A program made the position numbers and the translations under genes. From Methanocella_A sp963769045 (lineage in GTDB: Archaea > Halobacteriota > Methanocellia > Methanocellales > Methanocellaceae): DNA of 64,000 nt. Below the pieces are notes generated by a model. The model made no database searches. It saw nothing but the letters and a program-made list of their open reading frames with translations, and was not told where the DNA came from. The stretch lies in contig CAVYKK010000005.1 of NCBI GenBank assembly GCA_963769045.1, positions 1 through 64,000 on the forward strand, given 5' to 3'. Every line of letters begins with the position of its first letter. The stretch's first letter is position 1. Of the stretch, positions 1 through 8,027 are shown piece after piece.

Positions 1-62
1 TTACCCCTGAAGCCGCACAGCCAACCGCACAGGAGATTGAGGGAGGCGAAGCCAATGAGTGA
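1..62 (+). CDS. rrp41: Exosome subunit Rrp41, C-terminal end only
   Basis: The frame entering from the left edge reads about 19 residues of an acidic, Glu/Ala-rich tail and stops at TGA 60-62. It overlaps the rrp42 start by 8 bases. Archaeal Rrp41 usually lies directly upstream of Rrp42 and often ends in such an acidic tail. The identity therefore rests mainly on position, since no catalytic domain is visible. Confidence 0.7.
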   Translation, partial: TPEAAQPTAQEIEGGEANE

Positions 63-837
63 CGATGTTATCGCAGAAATTAAGAGAGACTACATATTCA
101 GCCTCGCCGCCCAGGGCGACCGCGCAGACGGCCGCAAGTTCGACGAGTACCGCCCGATCTCGGTCGAGGTCGGCGTCATCGACAAGGCCGAAGGCTCATC
201 CCGCGTCAAGATCGGCAACACCCAGGTCATCGTCGGCGTGAAGATGCAGCCAGGCGAGCCGTTCCCGGACACGCCGGACACCGGCGTCATCATCACCAAC
301 CTGGAACTGGTCCCGCTTGCGTCGCCCACGTTCGAGAGCGGCCCGCCGAGGGAGGACGCGATCGAACTGGCGCGCGTGACGGACCGCGGCGTGAGAGAAT
401 CAGGCGCAATTGATTTATCTAAGTTATGTATTGAAAGTGGACAGAAAGTCTGGATGGTCTTCATCGACGTCCACGTGCTGGACCACGATGGCAACCTGAT
501 GGACGCAGCCTCGCTGGGCGCGATCGCCGCGCTCATGAATACGAAGGTGCCGAACGCCAAGTTCGGCATGGGCGAGGATGCCCCGCTGCCGCTGAACGAT
601 GTGCCCGTGGCGATCACCGCCATAGACATCGGCAACGCGATCATGCTCGACCCGAGCCTCGACGAGGGGAGCGTGGCGCCGTGCAAGCTGACCGTCATCA
701 CCAACAAGGAAGGTGCACTGTCTGGCATGCAGAAGAGTGGCGTCGGCACGCTGACGCCCGATCAGATTAAATATATTGTGCACATGGCCAAAGAAAAGGC
801 GAACGTGCTTAGAGAAAAATTGGAGGGAATACAGTAA
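55..837 (+). CDS. rrp42: Exosome complex subunit Rrp42 (RNase PH fold)
   Basis: This 260-residue protein matches the length and RNase PH-like fold of archaeal Rrp42, the inactive partner of Rrp41 in the hexameric RNA-degrading exosome ring. Recognisable stretches include GNTQVIVGVK near residue 58 and the segments with DGNLMDAAS and AKFGMG. ATG 55 is chosen over an upstream TTG at 37 because GGGAGG lies at 41-46, a good Shine-Dalgarno site. The gene begins inside the rrp41 stop region and its stop overlaps the rpl37ae ATG, so these genes are probably translationally coupled in the conserved archaeal exosome/ribosome operon. Confidence 0.95.
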   Translation: MSDDVIAEIKRDYIFSLAAQGDRADGRKFDEYRPISVEVGVIDKAEGSSRVKIGNTQVIVGVKMQPGEPFPDTPDTGVIITNLELVPLASPTFESGPPREDAIELARVTDRGVRESGAIDLSKLCIESGQKVWMVFIDVHVLDHDGNLMDAASLGAIAALMNTKVPNAKFGMGEDAPLPLNDVPVAITAIDIGNAIMLDPSLDEGSVAPCKLTVITNKEGALSGMQKSGVGTLTPDQIKYIVHMAKEKANVLREKLEGIQ

Positions 838-1121
838 TGGCTGTCGGAAGCGCAAAAGGAAGGAAGACCCGCAGCGCGGGCCGGTTCGGCTGCAGGTACG
901 GCCGCAAGGCTCGTATGCTGGTCGCCGACATCGAAGAGAACATGAAACAGGCGCACAAGTGCCCCAAGTGCGGGCGCATGTCCGTCTGGAGAGAGGGCAC
1001 GGGCATATGGTCCTGTACCAAGTGCAAGTACACATATACCGGCGGGACATATGTACCGCAGACTCCCATGGGCAAGACGATGGTCCGCACCATCCGCAAG
1101 GCCGTCGAGGGGAGCGAGTAA
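837..1121 (+). CDS. rpl37ae: 50S ribosomal protein L37Ae
   Basis: This 94-residue basic protein has the archaeal/eukaryotic L37Ae (eL43) zinc ribbon: cysteines 42 and 45 (CPKC) pair with 60 and 63 (CTKC). The N-terminus is Lys/Arg/Gly-rich and would contact rRNA. The ATG shares its A with the rrp42 TAA stop, and the stop touches the rpoP start. Exosome, L37Ae and RpoP together form a classical archaeal gene cluster, which supports the assignment. Confidence 0.95.
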   Translation: MAVGSAKGRKTRSAGRFGCRYGRKARMLVADIEENMKQAHKCPKCGRMSVWREGTGIWSCTKCKYTYTGGTYVPQTPMGKTMVRTIRKAVEGSE

Positions 1122-1259
1122 ATGGTCTATAAGTGTGCACACTGCAAGCAGACCGTAGAGATCGACAAGGACCTTCAGGGTATTCGCTGCCCGTTCTGCG
1201 GGCACCGGATACTGGTGAAGGAGCGGCCCACGAACATCAAGCGCGTGCCCGCGCAGTAA
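1122..1259 (+). CDS. rpoP: DNA-directed RNA polymerase subunit P
   Basis: This 45-residue protein is the archaeal Rpb12 homologue, RpoP. It binds one zinc through CAHC (residues 5-8) and CPFC (23-26) and ends in a basic tail with KERPTNIKRVPAQ, as is typical. The ATG follows the rpl37ae TAA immediately. RpoP helps assemble the polymerase and open the promoter. Size, motif and position all agree. Confidence 0.95.
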   Translation: MVYKCAHCKQTVEIDKDLQGIRCPFCGHRILVKERPTNIKRVPAQ

Positions 1260-1267
1260 TACCGTAG

Positions 1268-1510
1268 ATGCATACGCTGTCCGTCGAGCTCGACCTGGGG
1301 CCGCTCGCGCGGCCCGTCTACGAGTCGCTGGTGCCCGAGCTGCAGGAGATCCCTTCGGAACGCTCGAAGATAACGCTCGAGCAGTCCGGCGGGACGCTGC
1401 ATCTGTTCGTCGCCGCCGAGGACCTCGTGTCCATGCGTGCGGCGATCAACACGTGGCTCCGTCTGATCAGGATCTCTGAGGACATGCTTAACACAAAGGT
1501 GATATCATGA
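1268..1510 (+). CDS. pcc1: KEOPS complex subunit Pcc1
   Basis: This 80-residue protein has the alpha/beta pattern of the Pcc1/CTAG family. It ends in the conserved helix containing INTWLRLIRISEDML. Pcc1 dimerises in the KEOPS complex, which makes the t6A37 modification on tRNAs reading ANN codons. It lies 8 bases after rpoP, and its TGA overlaps the prefoldin ATG. The same rpoP-pcc1-pfdB order is known in many Euryarchaeota. Confidence 0.85.
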   Translation: MHTLSVELDLGPLARPVYESLVPELQEIPSERSKITLEQSGGTLHLFVAAEDLVSMRAAINTWLRLIRISEDMLNTKVIS

Positions 1511-1893
1511 ACGAATTGCCACCGCAGATTCAGAACCAGCTGGCGCAGCTGCAGCAGGTGCAGCAGCAGGCGCAGGCGCTGCTCCAGCAGAAGGGGCAGG
1601 TCGAGATGATGCTCCGCGAGACGGAGCGTGCGCTCGAAGAGCTCAAGAAGAGCCCCGAGGACGCCGACGTGTACCGCGCCGCAGGCGAGCTGCTGATCAA
1701 GGCAAAGCGCGAGGACGTGCTAAAGGACCTTGACGAGAAGAAGGACAACTTCGATGTCCGGCTCAAGTCGCTCTCCCGCCAGGAAGAACGGGTGCAGCAG
1801 CGGTTTAACCAGCTCCAGGACCAGCTCAAGCAGGCTCTGGGCAAGATGCAGGGTGCTGGCGCAGGTGCCGGTGCCGGACCGCGTGCCGAGTAA
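1507..1893 (+). CDS. pfdB: Prefoldin beta subunit
   Basis: This 128-residue, Gln/Glu/Lys-rich protein is predicted to form two long coiled coils (about residues 5-45 and 80-115) joined by a beta hairpin, the prefoldin beta architecture. Four beta and two alpha subunits form a jellyfish-shaped chaperone that passes unfolded protein to the thermosome. The last residues are a Gly/Ala repeat (GAGAGAGAG), probably a flexible tail. The start overlaps the pcc1 stop. Confidence 0.93.
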   Translation: MNELPPQIQNQLAQLQQVQQQAQALLQQKGQVEMMLRETERALEELKKSPEDADVYRAAGELLIKAKREDVLKDLDEKKDNFDVRLKSLSRQEERVQQRFNQLQDQLKQALGKMQGAGAGAGAGPRAE

Positions 1894-1899
1894 ATTCTA

Positions 1900-2136
1900 A
1901 TGAAATACGAAGAAGTCATCACGGCGGTATACGATGCCGCCGTCGACTACATTTATTCTGTCGTGCCCGCCAAGCGGATCGACGACCTGGACGTTTCTGT
2001 CGGGCTTGAAAACAAAGAGATTTCTATTGACATCCGTCTCATCACCGATCGCGGCGAAGAGATCGATCAGCGGACCGTCGACGAGGCCATAAAAGTCGCC
2101 TCTGAGAAGGCCGATGCGCTAATGAAAACCCGTTGA
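1900..2136 (+). CDS. DUF3194 family protein
   Basis: This 78-residue acidic protein lies 6 bases after prefoldin beta. A DUF3194 protein is commonly found at this position in Euryarchaeota. The sequence predicts a helix, then a beta-rich middle (SVGLENKEISIDIRLIT) and a C-terminal helix. No catalytic motif is visible and the function is unknown. It is the last gene of the rightward operon and converges on the next gene 30 bases away. Confidence 0.7.
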   Translation: MKYEEVITAVYDAAVDYIYSVVPAKRIDDLDVSVGLENKEISIDIRLITDRGEEIDQRTVDEAIKVASEKADALMKTR

Positions 2137-2166
2137 CTGTTTTACAGCTTGCATGGGGCAAAGCGC

Positions 2167-3725
2167 TTAGCCGGTATTCGGGTTGTCGTAGTAAATCGTA
2201 TAGTTCTTAAACCGGTAAACGTTATCCACCTTGTACATGGATAACAGATTCGTCTGCTCCTCGTTCAGGTGATCCTCGTTGACGAGAAATGTGATATCCG
2301 CGGGCATATCCTGATACCACCTGGCCGCAGACAACAAAGCGTAAGGGTGGAACGTGGCCCCGTCTATTTCTACCTGGCGTATCCTCACGTCTTCATGCGA
2401 CAGGTAGGTCAATTTGTTGGCCTCGGTGTAATCCGATACCCCTGCGGTGAGATGGTTCGCTTTCAGATAATCGATAACCTCGTAGTCCGCTTTGTTCGGC
2501 TGGTAATCCAGGCCCGATATGGTCATGATGCTGGCAGGTATCGTCGACAGGACTAACAGGATTATCCCGGCAACGAACAGCGTATTCACGTCGCGCTTCA
2601 GGCCCATATCGCGGTATGCTAACGCGATCACGGCGAAAGCCGAGACCGCCGTAAAGATCAGGAACCTGGAGGAGTCGGCTGCGGCGGCATAATCGGTTAT
2701 GATAAACGCCATTACCATAACGAGTGCAGAAACGGCAAACATGAAATACAGATAGCCGGCCTTTTTGTTTCTGTTAATGAACGCGTAGGCAAGTAAACCC
2801 GACAACAGAAGGGTAACAGCAATACCATACATGTCTAACCGGGCCTGTAACACGTTTGACAAATTTTCATTCAGCAGTACGGCCAGCGATGAGAAAAACC
2901 CGGATAATCTCGCAGCGATATCAATATTGGACGTAGCCAGGTTTGTTGGCATTACCCAGAATATTTGCGGTTTATATAGTTCGCCACAATACGTTTTGAA
3001 AAACCAGGCAAATCCCGACAGTAGTGCCATCGACAGGACTACAATATTCATCCTGAAAATTTCTTTTTCCTTCAGGCTGTTGGCACGTAGCGTCTCCTTT
3101 TTATTTTTACTTGCCAGAGTAACGGGCTTTTTATTGATGTAACGATAAACTTGATAAATGGCATATGGTAAGACAAACAGGGCGATCACCAGCGAGTCCG
3201 ACAGCACGATGAGCGCAGAAACGATGCCGTAGGCGATGATCCTGGCATAAGACCTGGTTTTTATTTGATCAATCTCGAACAGCAATAACAAAACGCCCGC
3301 CCCGATCAACGTTCCCACGTGGTATTCGGGGGCGATGAAGAAAAAATACGCCATATGAGAGAGGTTGGACAGCAACGCTGCAAAAATCAGGGCATTGATA
3401 ATGCCCGTAAACCTGTAGATAAGATACGAGAATACGCCCACCACGATCAGGAACATTGCAAAGGCGGTCAGCCTCAACACGAGCGGGTTAAAGTCGGACA
3501 GAGCCTGGGGTATAAGATGGAAAGTATAGACGTCCGTGAAAAGGTACGGGTCGTTGGAAGGGTAAAAAACTGGAAGTTGTGATGGTTCACGATCTCCATC
3601 GCAACCAGTCCCGGGACGACCATGTCGCTGGATAAGTCGAGGTTGATGGAATATAACAGGCCACAAAACAAACCGAACAGGGTGAGGGCAGATAATACGA
3701 TTATCACTGCCTTTCTGGTTTCCAT
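2167..3725 (-). pseudogene. Multi-pass membrane protein (GT-C glycosyltransferase-like), frameshifted
   Basis: Two overlapping frames together make one protein of about 519 residues. The N-terminal frame starts at ATG 3725 with one membrane segment and an extracytoplasmic loop ending NHHNFQ. The remainder is in another frame, starting near FYPSNDPYLFTD. The frames join if one T is added to the T6 run (A6 on the + strand, 3564-3569). Ten or more membrane helices and a soluble C-terminal domain of about 120 residues resemble GT-C enzymes that use lipid-linked sugars, but no signature motif is certain. It may be a real pseudogene, a phase-variable gene or a sequence error. Confidence 0.6.
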
Positions 3726-3847
3726 CCTGAAACCAATAACCGAGTAACTATATAATGATTATGCGTTTCCTAAAAAGGGGACCGTGCAGGCATGTCGTTA
3801 CCGTCTTATATCCGTCCGGAAGAACTTACCCGAATGTCGCCAGAGCG

Positions 3848-4603
3848 TTATAATGCCTCATCCTTCAGCTGCATGGCCGGTGTAAAAAAGGCGGACGTCG
3901 CATAGTACAGCAGCAGGTTGGATGCGATCATCCCTGCCAGGAAGATGGCGATGAAGATGCTCACCTGTATCGAAGCCGCCTGCACCGGGTCGGAGCCGCT
4001 CAGGAGCATACCGGTCATCACACCGGGTATCCACACCAGGCCCAGGTTTTTCATGTTGTCGATCGACGGTATCAACGCTGAGAGTATCCCCTGTTTCATA
4101 CAGTGCTCCGTCGCCATACGGGGCGTTGTCCCCAGCGCGAGATAGGCTTCGACTTCCATGCGCCGGTTCCGCAACTCTCCCCGGTAGCGGTCGATGGCCA
4201 GCGAGCTGACGTTCATTGCGTTGCCGATCAGGATGCTGCCCGTCGGGATCAGGTACCTCGGTTCCAGCGGAAAGATACCTATGATGAAAAACGGCACCAG
4301 CAGGGCCAGGGACGTCACGGCGATGGAAGCAGCAGAAGCCCGGAACATCCGGTCCAGCTTTCCGGACCGGGTAAACGTCGTGTACCCTGCGGCTGCAGCC
4401 ATGGCCAGTATGACGAGGACACTCCAGTACAGCGGCAGGCCGAACATCAGGATGATCACGGACGACAGGATCAGGATCTGTATGATGCCTCTGGCTCCGG
4501 AAACCGCCACCTCTTTCCATATGCCGTATCTCGCGGCGAGGATAGCCGCTATCGCGAGCAGGGCGACCGTGAGGGCAAGCGCCAGTACGATGACGTCAGC
4601 CAT
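3848..4603 (-). CDS. fetB: ABC transporter permease, FetB/UPF0014 family
   Basis: This 251-residue integral membrane protein matches the FetB (YbbM) family, about 260 residues with six or seven helices. It carries the family stretch with GNAMNVSSLAIDR and ALGTTPRMATE. E. coli FetAB exports iron and protects against oxidative stress. ATG 4603 (MADVIVLAL) is preferred because it overlaps the fetA stop by 8 bases, a coupled arrangement. Upstream in-frame Met codons lie inside fetA. The metal specificity is inferred from the family. Confidence 0.85.
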   Translation of the reverse strand: MADVIVLALALTVALLAIAAILAARYGIWKEVAVSGARGIIQILILSSVIILMFGLPLYWSVLVILAMAAAAGYTTFTRSGKLDRMFRASAASIAVTSLALLVPFFIIGIFPLEPRYLIPTGSILIGNAMNVSSLAIDRYRGELRNRRMEVEAYLALGTTPRMATEHCMKQGILSALIPSIDNMKNLGLVWIPGVMTGMLLSGSDPVQAASIQVSIFIAIFLAGMIASNLLLYYATSAFFTPAMQLKDEAL

Positions 4604-5276
4604 GGTCCTCCCGTAGCTTCCCATCCTCCAGCACATAGTTGTTCCCGGAGATGCGCCGGGCCTGCTCTTTCTCGTGCGTCACCCATAGCATAGTGAGGCC
4701 ATGCTCTGACTGCAGCCGCAGGAGCAGGCTTTCCACCTTCTCTGCTGCCGCCCGGTCCAGTGCCGACGTCGGCTCGTCGAGCAGCAGGGCCTCCGGCTTG
4801 TTCGCCAGCGCCCGTGCAATGCATACTCGTTGTTTCTCGCCTACCGAGAGGTGGTCGGCACCCGCATCCATTAACTTGTCAGGTATCGCGGCTTCCGCTG
4901 CCAGCGCGCTAACGTCCGCATCGGTGTGCCACAGCTCTTTCCCGAAGGCGATGTTTTCTCTCACGCTGCCTTTGAAGACGACGGGTATCTGGAAGACCAT
5001 GCCCACCCTTCGTCGCAGTTCTCTGGGATCAAAGGCTTTTATATCCGCGGAATCGACCAGTATCGTGCCCGAGTCCGCCTCTGTCAGACGGTTGATCAGC
5101 CTCAACAGCGTCGACTTGCCTGCACCTGACGGGCCCATTATGGTGATCAGTTCCCCTTTCTTGACAGTTAGATCAATGCCCTTCAAAATCTCAGACCGGG
5201 AGCTCTCTCTGCCCTGCTTGCGGGTCACCGTCCGGTATACGTCTCTGAACTCGATGTGGGGTTCTGTCATGCCCAT
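4596..5276 (-). CDS. fetA: ABC transporter ATP-binding protein, FetA type
   Basis: This 226-residue ABC ATPase has Walker A GPSGAGKST (about 49-57), signature LSVGEKQR (about 142), Walker B ALLLDEPTSALD (about 164) and the H-loop WVTHE. It is the energy-coupling partner of the overlapping FetB permease. Start could be ATG 5276 or ATG 5270. A TATA-like CTATAAGG lies at about 5312-5319, so the fetAB transcript probably begins just before the gene. Confidence 0.88.
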   Translation of the reverse strand: MGMTEPHIEFRDVYRTVTRKQGRESSRSEILKGIDLTVKKGELITIMGPSGAGKSTLLRLINRLTEADSGTILVDSADIKAFDPRELRRRVGMVFQIPVVFKGSVRENIAFGKELWHTDADVSALAAEAAIPDKLMDAGADHLSVGEKQRVCIARALANKPEALLLDEPTSALDRAAAEKVESLLLRLQSEHGLTMLWVTHEKEQARRISGNNYVLEDGKLREDHG

Positions 5277-5367
5277 TGATCAAAATCAGGTTGTGCTTGC
5301 GGGCTGATTATCCTTATAGATGGAAACATTAATCCTCGTCACATTCCCCCATTTTCGGTCTTGGCGC

Positions 5368-5490
5368 TCCTGGTGCCAGGCAGCCAGGAGTCGGCGGATG
5401 ACCGGTGTCCCGGTCAGGCATAAGCGAATGAAAAACGGGCAGGGCTATCGTCGCATGCCTGACCAGGACATTTGCGCACGCGCGCGTGAC
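5368..5490. repeat. Conserved intergenic element, copy 1
   Basis: About 75 bases from 5376 align with 48276 onward at more than 80 percent identity and few gaps. The shared core runs from GCCAGG-N-AGCCAGGAGTC through ATGACCGG and GGCATAAG to TGAAAAAC. In this copy GACCGG-TGTC-CCGGTC (5399-5414 region) forms a perfect 6-bp hairpin. Both copies are followed by an alternating purine-pyrimidine tract (5473-5488 here). The surrounding gap (5277-5648) has no convincing gene; an 86-codon frame across it is not protein-like. Confidence 0.6.
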
Positions 5491-5648
5491 TGCGGCGGCG
5501 GCCGCTCGTATTACCGACCGTCACCATTGCCGGTTCACAATCGTTTTTATGAGAGCGCCAGAGAAATTTTAAAAAATTAACAACATAGAAGAAGTCAAGA
5601 TAAAAAATAACAGCCCTGCTATATGACAGAGCTTTACTTGATAATAAT

Positions 5649-5954
5649 TTACTGTCCTTCCTTCTTATCCGCCTGCCATGAGTAGGTCAAGCCCAGGCAA
5701 ACCAGCGGCAGTATCGCGGCGCCGCAGCAGCAACAGCAGCCTGGCGAGCTACTATAGCCATAGTCGTCCCAGCTTTGCGCAAAGGCGATCGGTGCTATCA
5801 GGTTTATACCCGCCACCAGGATGATCCCTATCAGCAGCGCGATGGAAACGAGCATCAGTCGCTGCCTGCGCTTTTTACCGGTCACATGTATCAAATCGGC
5901 CACGATATCCCTCCGAACATTTGATTTACAGTCGTTGTATTCTAAAAAATACAT
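5649..5954 (-). CDS. Small Cys-rich membrane protein, unknown function
   Basis: This roughly 101-residue protein has a charged N-terminal cytoplasmic part (GKKRRQRL), one clear membrane helix (LMLVSIALLIGIILVAGI), a short outside loop with Tyr/Ser, then five consecutive cysteines (GCCCCCG) and a second hydrophobic stretch. The C-terminus is charged. ATG 5954 is preferred; a start at 6017 would add 21 residues. The Cys run could bind metal or be lipidated. I do not recognise the family. Confidence 0.5.
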   Translation of the reverse strand: MYFLEYNDCKSNVRRDIVADLIHVTGKKRRQRLMLVSIALLIGIILVAGINLIAPIAFAQSWDDYGYSSSPGCCCCCGAAILPLVCLGLTYSWQADKKEGQ

Positions 5955-6435
5955 TACACTTTCTGCATTTATATCCTCTGCTATCGGGATAATGACGCCT
6001 GCTCGGACGGGATGCATCGGTAAGAGATCAGAGCGGATGAAGTAAAGAAACAGGAGAAAGTGCGGCGATTTCAGGCCCGCCGCAGGCCCGTGTGCTTAAG
6101 CGATTCCGAATTCAACCGGTTGGTTCGTGTTCTACAGCTTGACTGTTCACAGTTGACTGCTTTCCCGAACACCTCAACATTTCACTGCTTTTAGCGTTCT
6201 TCTGCTATACCGCATTCGATTGCTATTCACAGTATGTTAGCAATTATCATATAGTCGCTTAAGCCATATAAACATGTTGTTTCAGGAAAATAAGGGCATG
6301 ACCAGCATCTTTTTATGCTACCGGCGATAAACACTAATGTTTAGAGAAAATACGCGCATGCGAGCGCACGGTCGCCTGCTGATCATGGCCGCCTCGGACC
6401 GGGCGTCATCGGTCCTGTACTTCCTTCTTCTAACG
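5955..6435. other. Gene-poor spacer between small membrane protein and frhB
   Basis: No convincing coding frame is seen on either strand. The sequence is AT-rich around 6110-6320. A 13-nt alternating purine-pyrimidine stretch lies at 6350-6362 (TACGCGCATGCG). Read on the minus strand, downstream of frhB, it is followed by TATTTTCT. It may act as the terminator of the frhAGB transcript. Confidence 0.45.
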
Positions 6436-7308
6436 TCAATAGTACATGTCCCGTGTCACGTACAGTCCCATCTGCTCCCTTTTCTCGATGGTCTCCTTCG
6501 CCATAGCCTTCTTGGCGATCGCCAGCTTCTCCAGTGTCTTCAGGCCCGGCTGCACGGTCTCGATATCTTTCGTCTCGATGCGTCCCTCGGCCTTCGCGCG
6601 ATTGAACAGGTCTTCGCCCCTGCGGGTCCGCAGGAAGACGGTATTCCAGCCCGGCTCCGAGCCGACCGAGCCTACCGATATGTCCGCATACTCCGCGACG
6701 AGGTCCGGGCAGACGTGATCGCCGTCCTGGGCGAAGTGCGAGGCTTTCTTTATCGATACCTGGCGGGTCTCCTCCTGCCCGACGACGTTGAACTTACCGT
6801 GGGCCAGGTACATCTTTTTCATGTCCTCGATGGGCGTGCCGGCATAGCCTTCCACGATGTTCCGCAGGCTCTCCGGCGGGAAGTTTTCGCTGCAGAAAAT
6901 GCCGATGACATACCTCACCTTCTCGCCCACCCCGCGTCCGCCGAAGGGGTAGAGCTGCATCTTACGCACGGCCATGACCTGGCAAGGCAGGCCCACGTAG
7001 GCGATCTTATCCAGCGCCATCTCACGGGCTGCTTCCTTGAGCTGGAAGACGCTGGGCGACAGCGCGTAGATGCTGCCCGCCGACTCGCGAATGTCTTGCA
7101 CGGTAGTGGCAACGCACTGTCCCGGCGTCCACTGCTCGTCCGCCTTGCGGGTGAGCACGGCGCCATCGATGTCTCCGGCCTTCAGCGCGAAGCATAGCAG
7201 CGCGGTCACTGTGCCGCCGTCCTGCGCGACGTTCCTGATGCTCTCGTCCGTCGCCCTGGCAGAGACGACGGCCCGGTATTTCCCGAACCCCTGGTAAGCG
7301 TCGGTCAT
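6436..7308 (-). CDS. frhB: F420-reducing hydrogenase beta subunit FrhB (set 1)
   Basis: This 290-residue protein is FrhB, the iron-sulfur flavoprotein that passes electrons from the hydrogenase to coenzyme F420. Family features include NVAQDGGTVTALL near the N-terminus, the YVGLPCQVMAVRKMQLYPFG stretch, and DHVCPDLVAEYADIS followed by GSVGSEPGW. The ATG at 7308 overlaps the frhG TGA by 4 bases. It is the last gene of an frhA-G-B operon and is clearly related to the second frhB at 60840-61709, though diverged from it. Confidence 0.93.
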   Translation of the reverse strand: MTDAYQGFGKYRAVVSARATDESIRNVAQDGGTVTALLCFALKAGDIDGAVLTRKADEQWTPGQCVATTVQDIRESAGSIYALSPSVFQLKEAAREMALDKIAYVGLPCQVMAVRKMQLYPFGGRGVGEKVRYVIGIFCSENFPPESLRNIVEGYAGTPIEDMKKMYLAHGKFNVVGQEETRQVSIKKASHFAQDGDHVCPDLVAEYADISVGSVGSEPGWNTVFLRTRRGEDLFNRAKAEGRIETKDIETVQPGLKTLEKLAIAKKAMAKETIEKREQMGLYVTRDMYY

Positions 7309-8027
7309 AGCTCCTCCATCATCCGGTCCATTACAGGGATCGGCTGGAAACTGCGCGGGCACTGGGCGTAGCAGGCCCCGCACTTGACACAGCGCTCCCA
7401 GTTTATGCACGGTCGTCCCGACTCCATCGCGATCGCCCTGGTGGGGCACGCGAACGCACAGGCGCCGCAGCCGATGCAGAGCGCATTCTCGATGATGTCT
7501 TTCATCAGGTCGCACCCGCAGGCAAACCCGCTGATGCCGTGGGTCGAGAGGTATTTCAGGTAGTCCGTGTCGCCCTTCACGAACGCCTTGATGATGTTGT
7601 AGGCCATCTCCGGCCCCGGCGGAGAGCCGGGAACGGAAGCGTCCACCTTGACGAGCCGTTTTATCGGCGGGAACGACTCGTGCTGTGGCTGCGGCGCCTG
7701 GCCCCCCCTGGAAAAATTGGTGACGCACGCCGTCGTCGAGCAGCCACCCCAGGCGACCAGGTAGCCCGAATTCTTTCTCGCCTCGAGCAGGAGTCCGACG
7801 CTTTCCTTGTCCTGCAGGCAGGGGGGGCCGTCCACGAAGACGATGTCTGCCTTCGGGAACTCGGTGTTGTCATTGATGAGTGTCATGTACTTGATGTCGA
7901 CCATATCCATGATCTCGAGCACCTTCTCGAAGTTGTCCAGGAACGATATCTCGCAGCCCGAGCAGGCGGCGAAGTGTACGTAGGCGAACGACGGCTTATC
8001 CTTCGGCTTATCCTTCGGCTTATCCAT
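7305..8027 (-). CDS. frhG: F420-reducing hydrogenase gamma subunit FrhG (set 1)
   Basis: This 240-residue small subunit carries electrons from the [NiFe] site through its FeS clusters. Visible cluster ligands are CSGC near the N-terminus, GGCSTTAC, and two ferredoxin motifs (CIGCGACAFACP and CVKCGACYAQCP). ATG 8027 is chosen because the 8-base overlap with the frhA stop indicates coupling. The first residues are a repeated DKPK motif encoded by a 12-bp tandem repeat (7993-8025). The next gene is frhB. Confidence 0.92.
   Translation of the reverse strand: MDKPKDKPKDKPSFAYVHFAACSGCEISFLDNFEKVLEIMDMVDIKYMTLINDNTEFPKADIVFVDGPPCLQDKESVGLLLEARKNSGYLVAWGGCSTTACVTNFSRGGQAPQPQHESFPPIKRLVKVDASVPGSPPGPEMAYNIIKAFVKGDTDYLKYLSTHGISGFACGCDLMKDIIENALCIGCGACAFACPTRAIAMESGRPCINWERCVKCGACYAQCPRSFQPIPVMDRMMEEL
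7993..8025. repeat. 12-bp tandem repeat in frhG start region
   Basis: The unit GGCTTATCCTTC occurs at 7993-8004 and 8005-8016, with a 9-base partial copy at 8017-8025. It encodes the DKPKDKPKDKP run immediately after the frhG start codon. A repeat of 12 bases changes length without shifting frame. Confidence 0.9.

Noticed and set aside
5320..5580. 86-codon open frame on the + strand
   Set aside because: It covers the conserved intergenic element, is rich in Arg/Cys without fold or family features, and the second element copy has no such frame.
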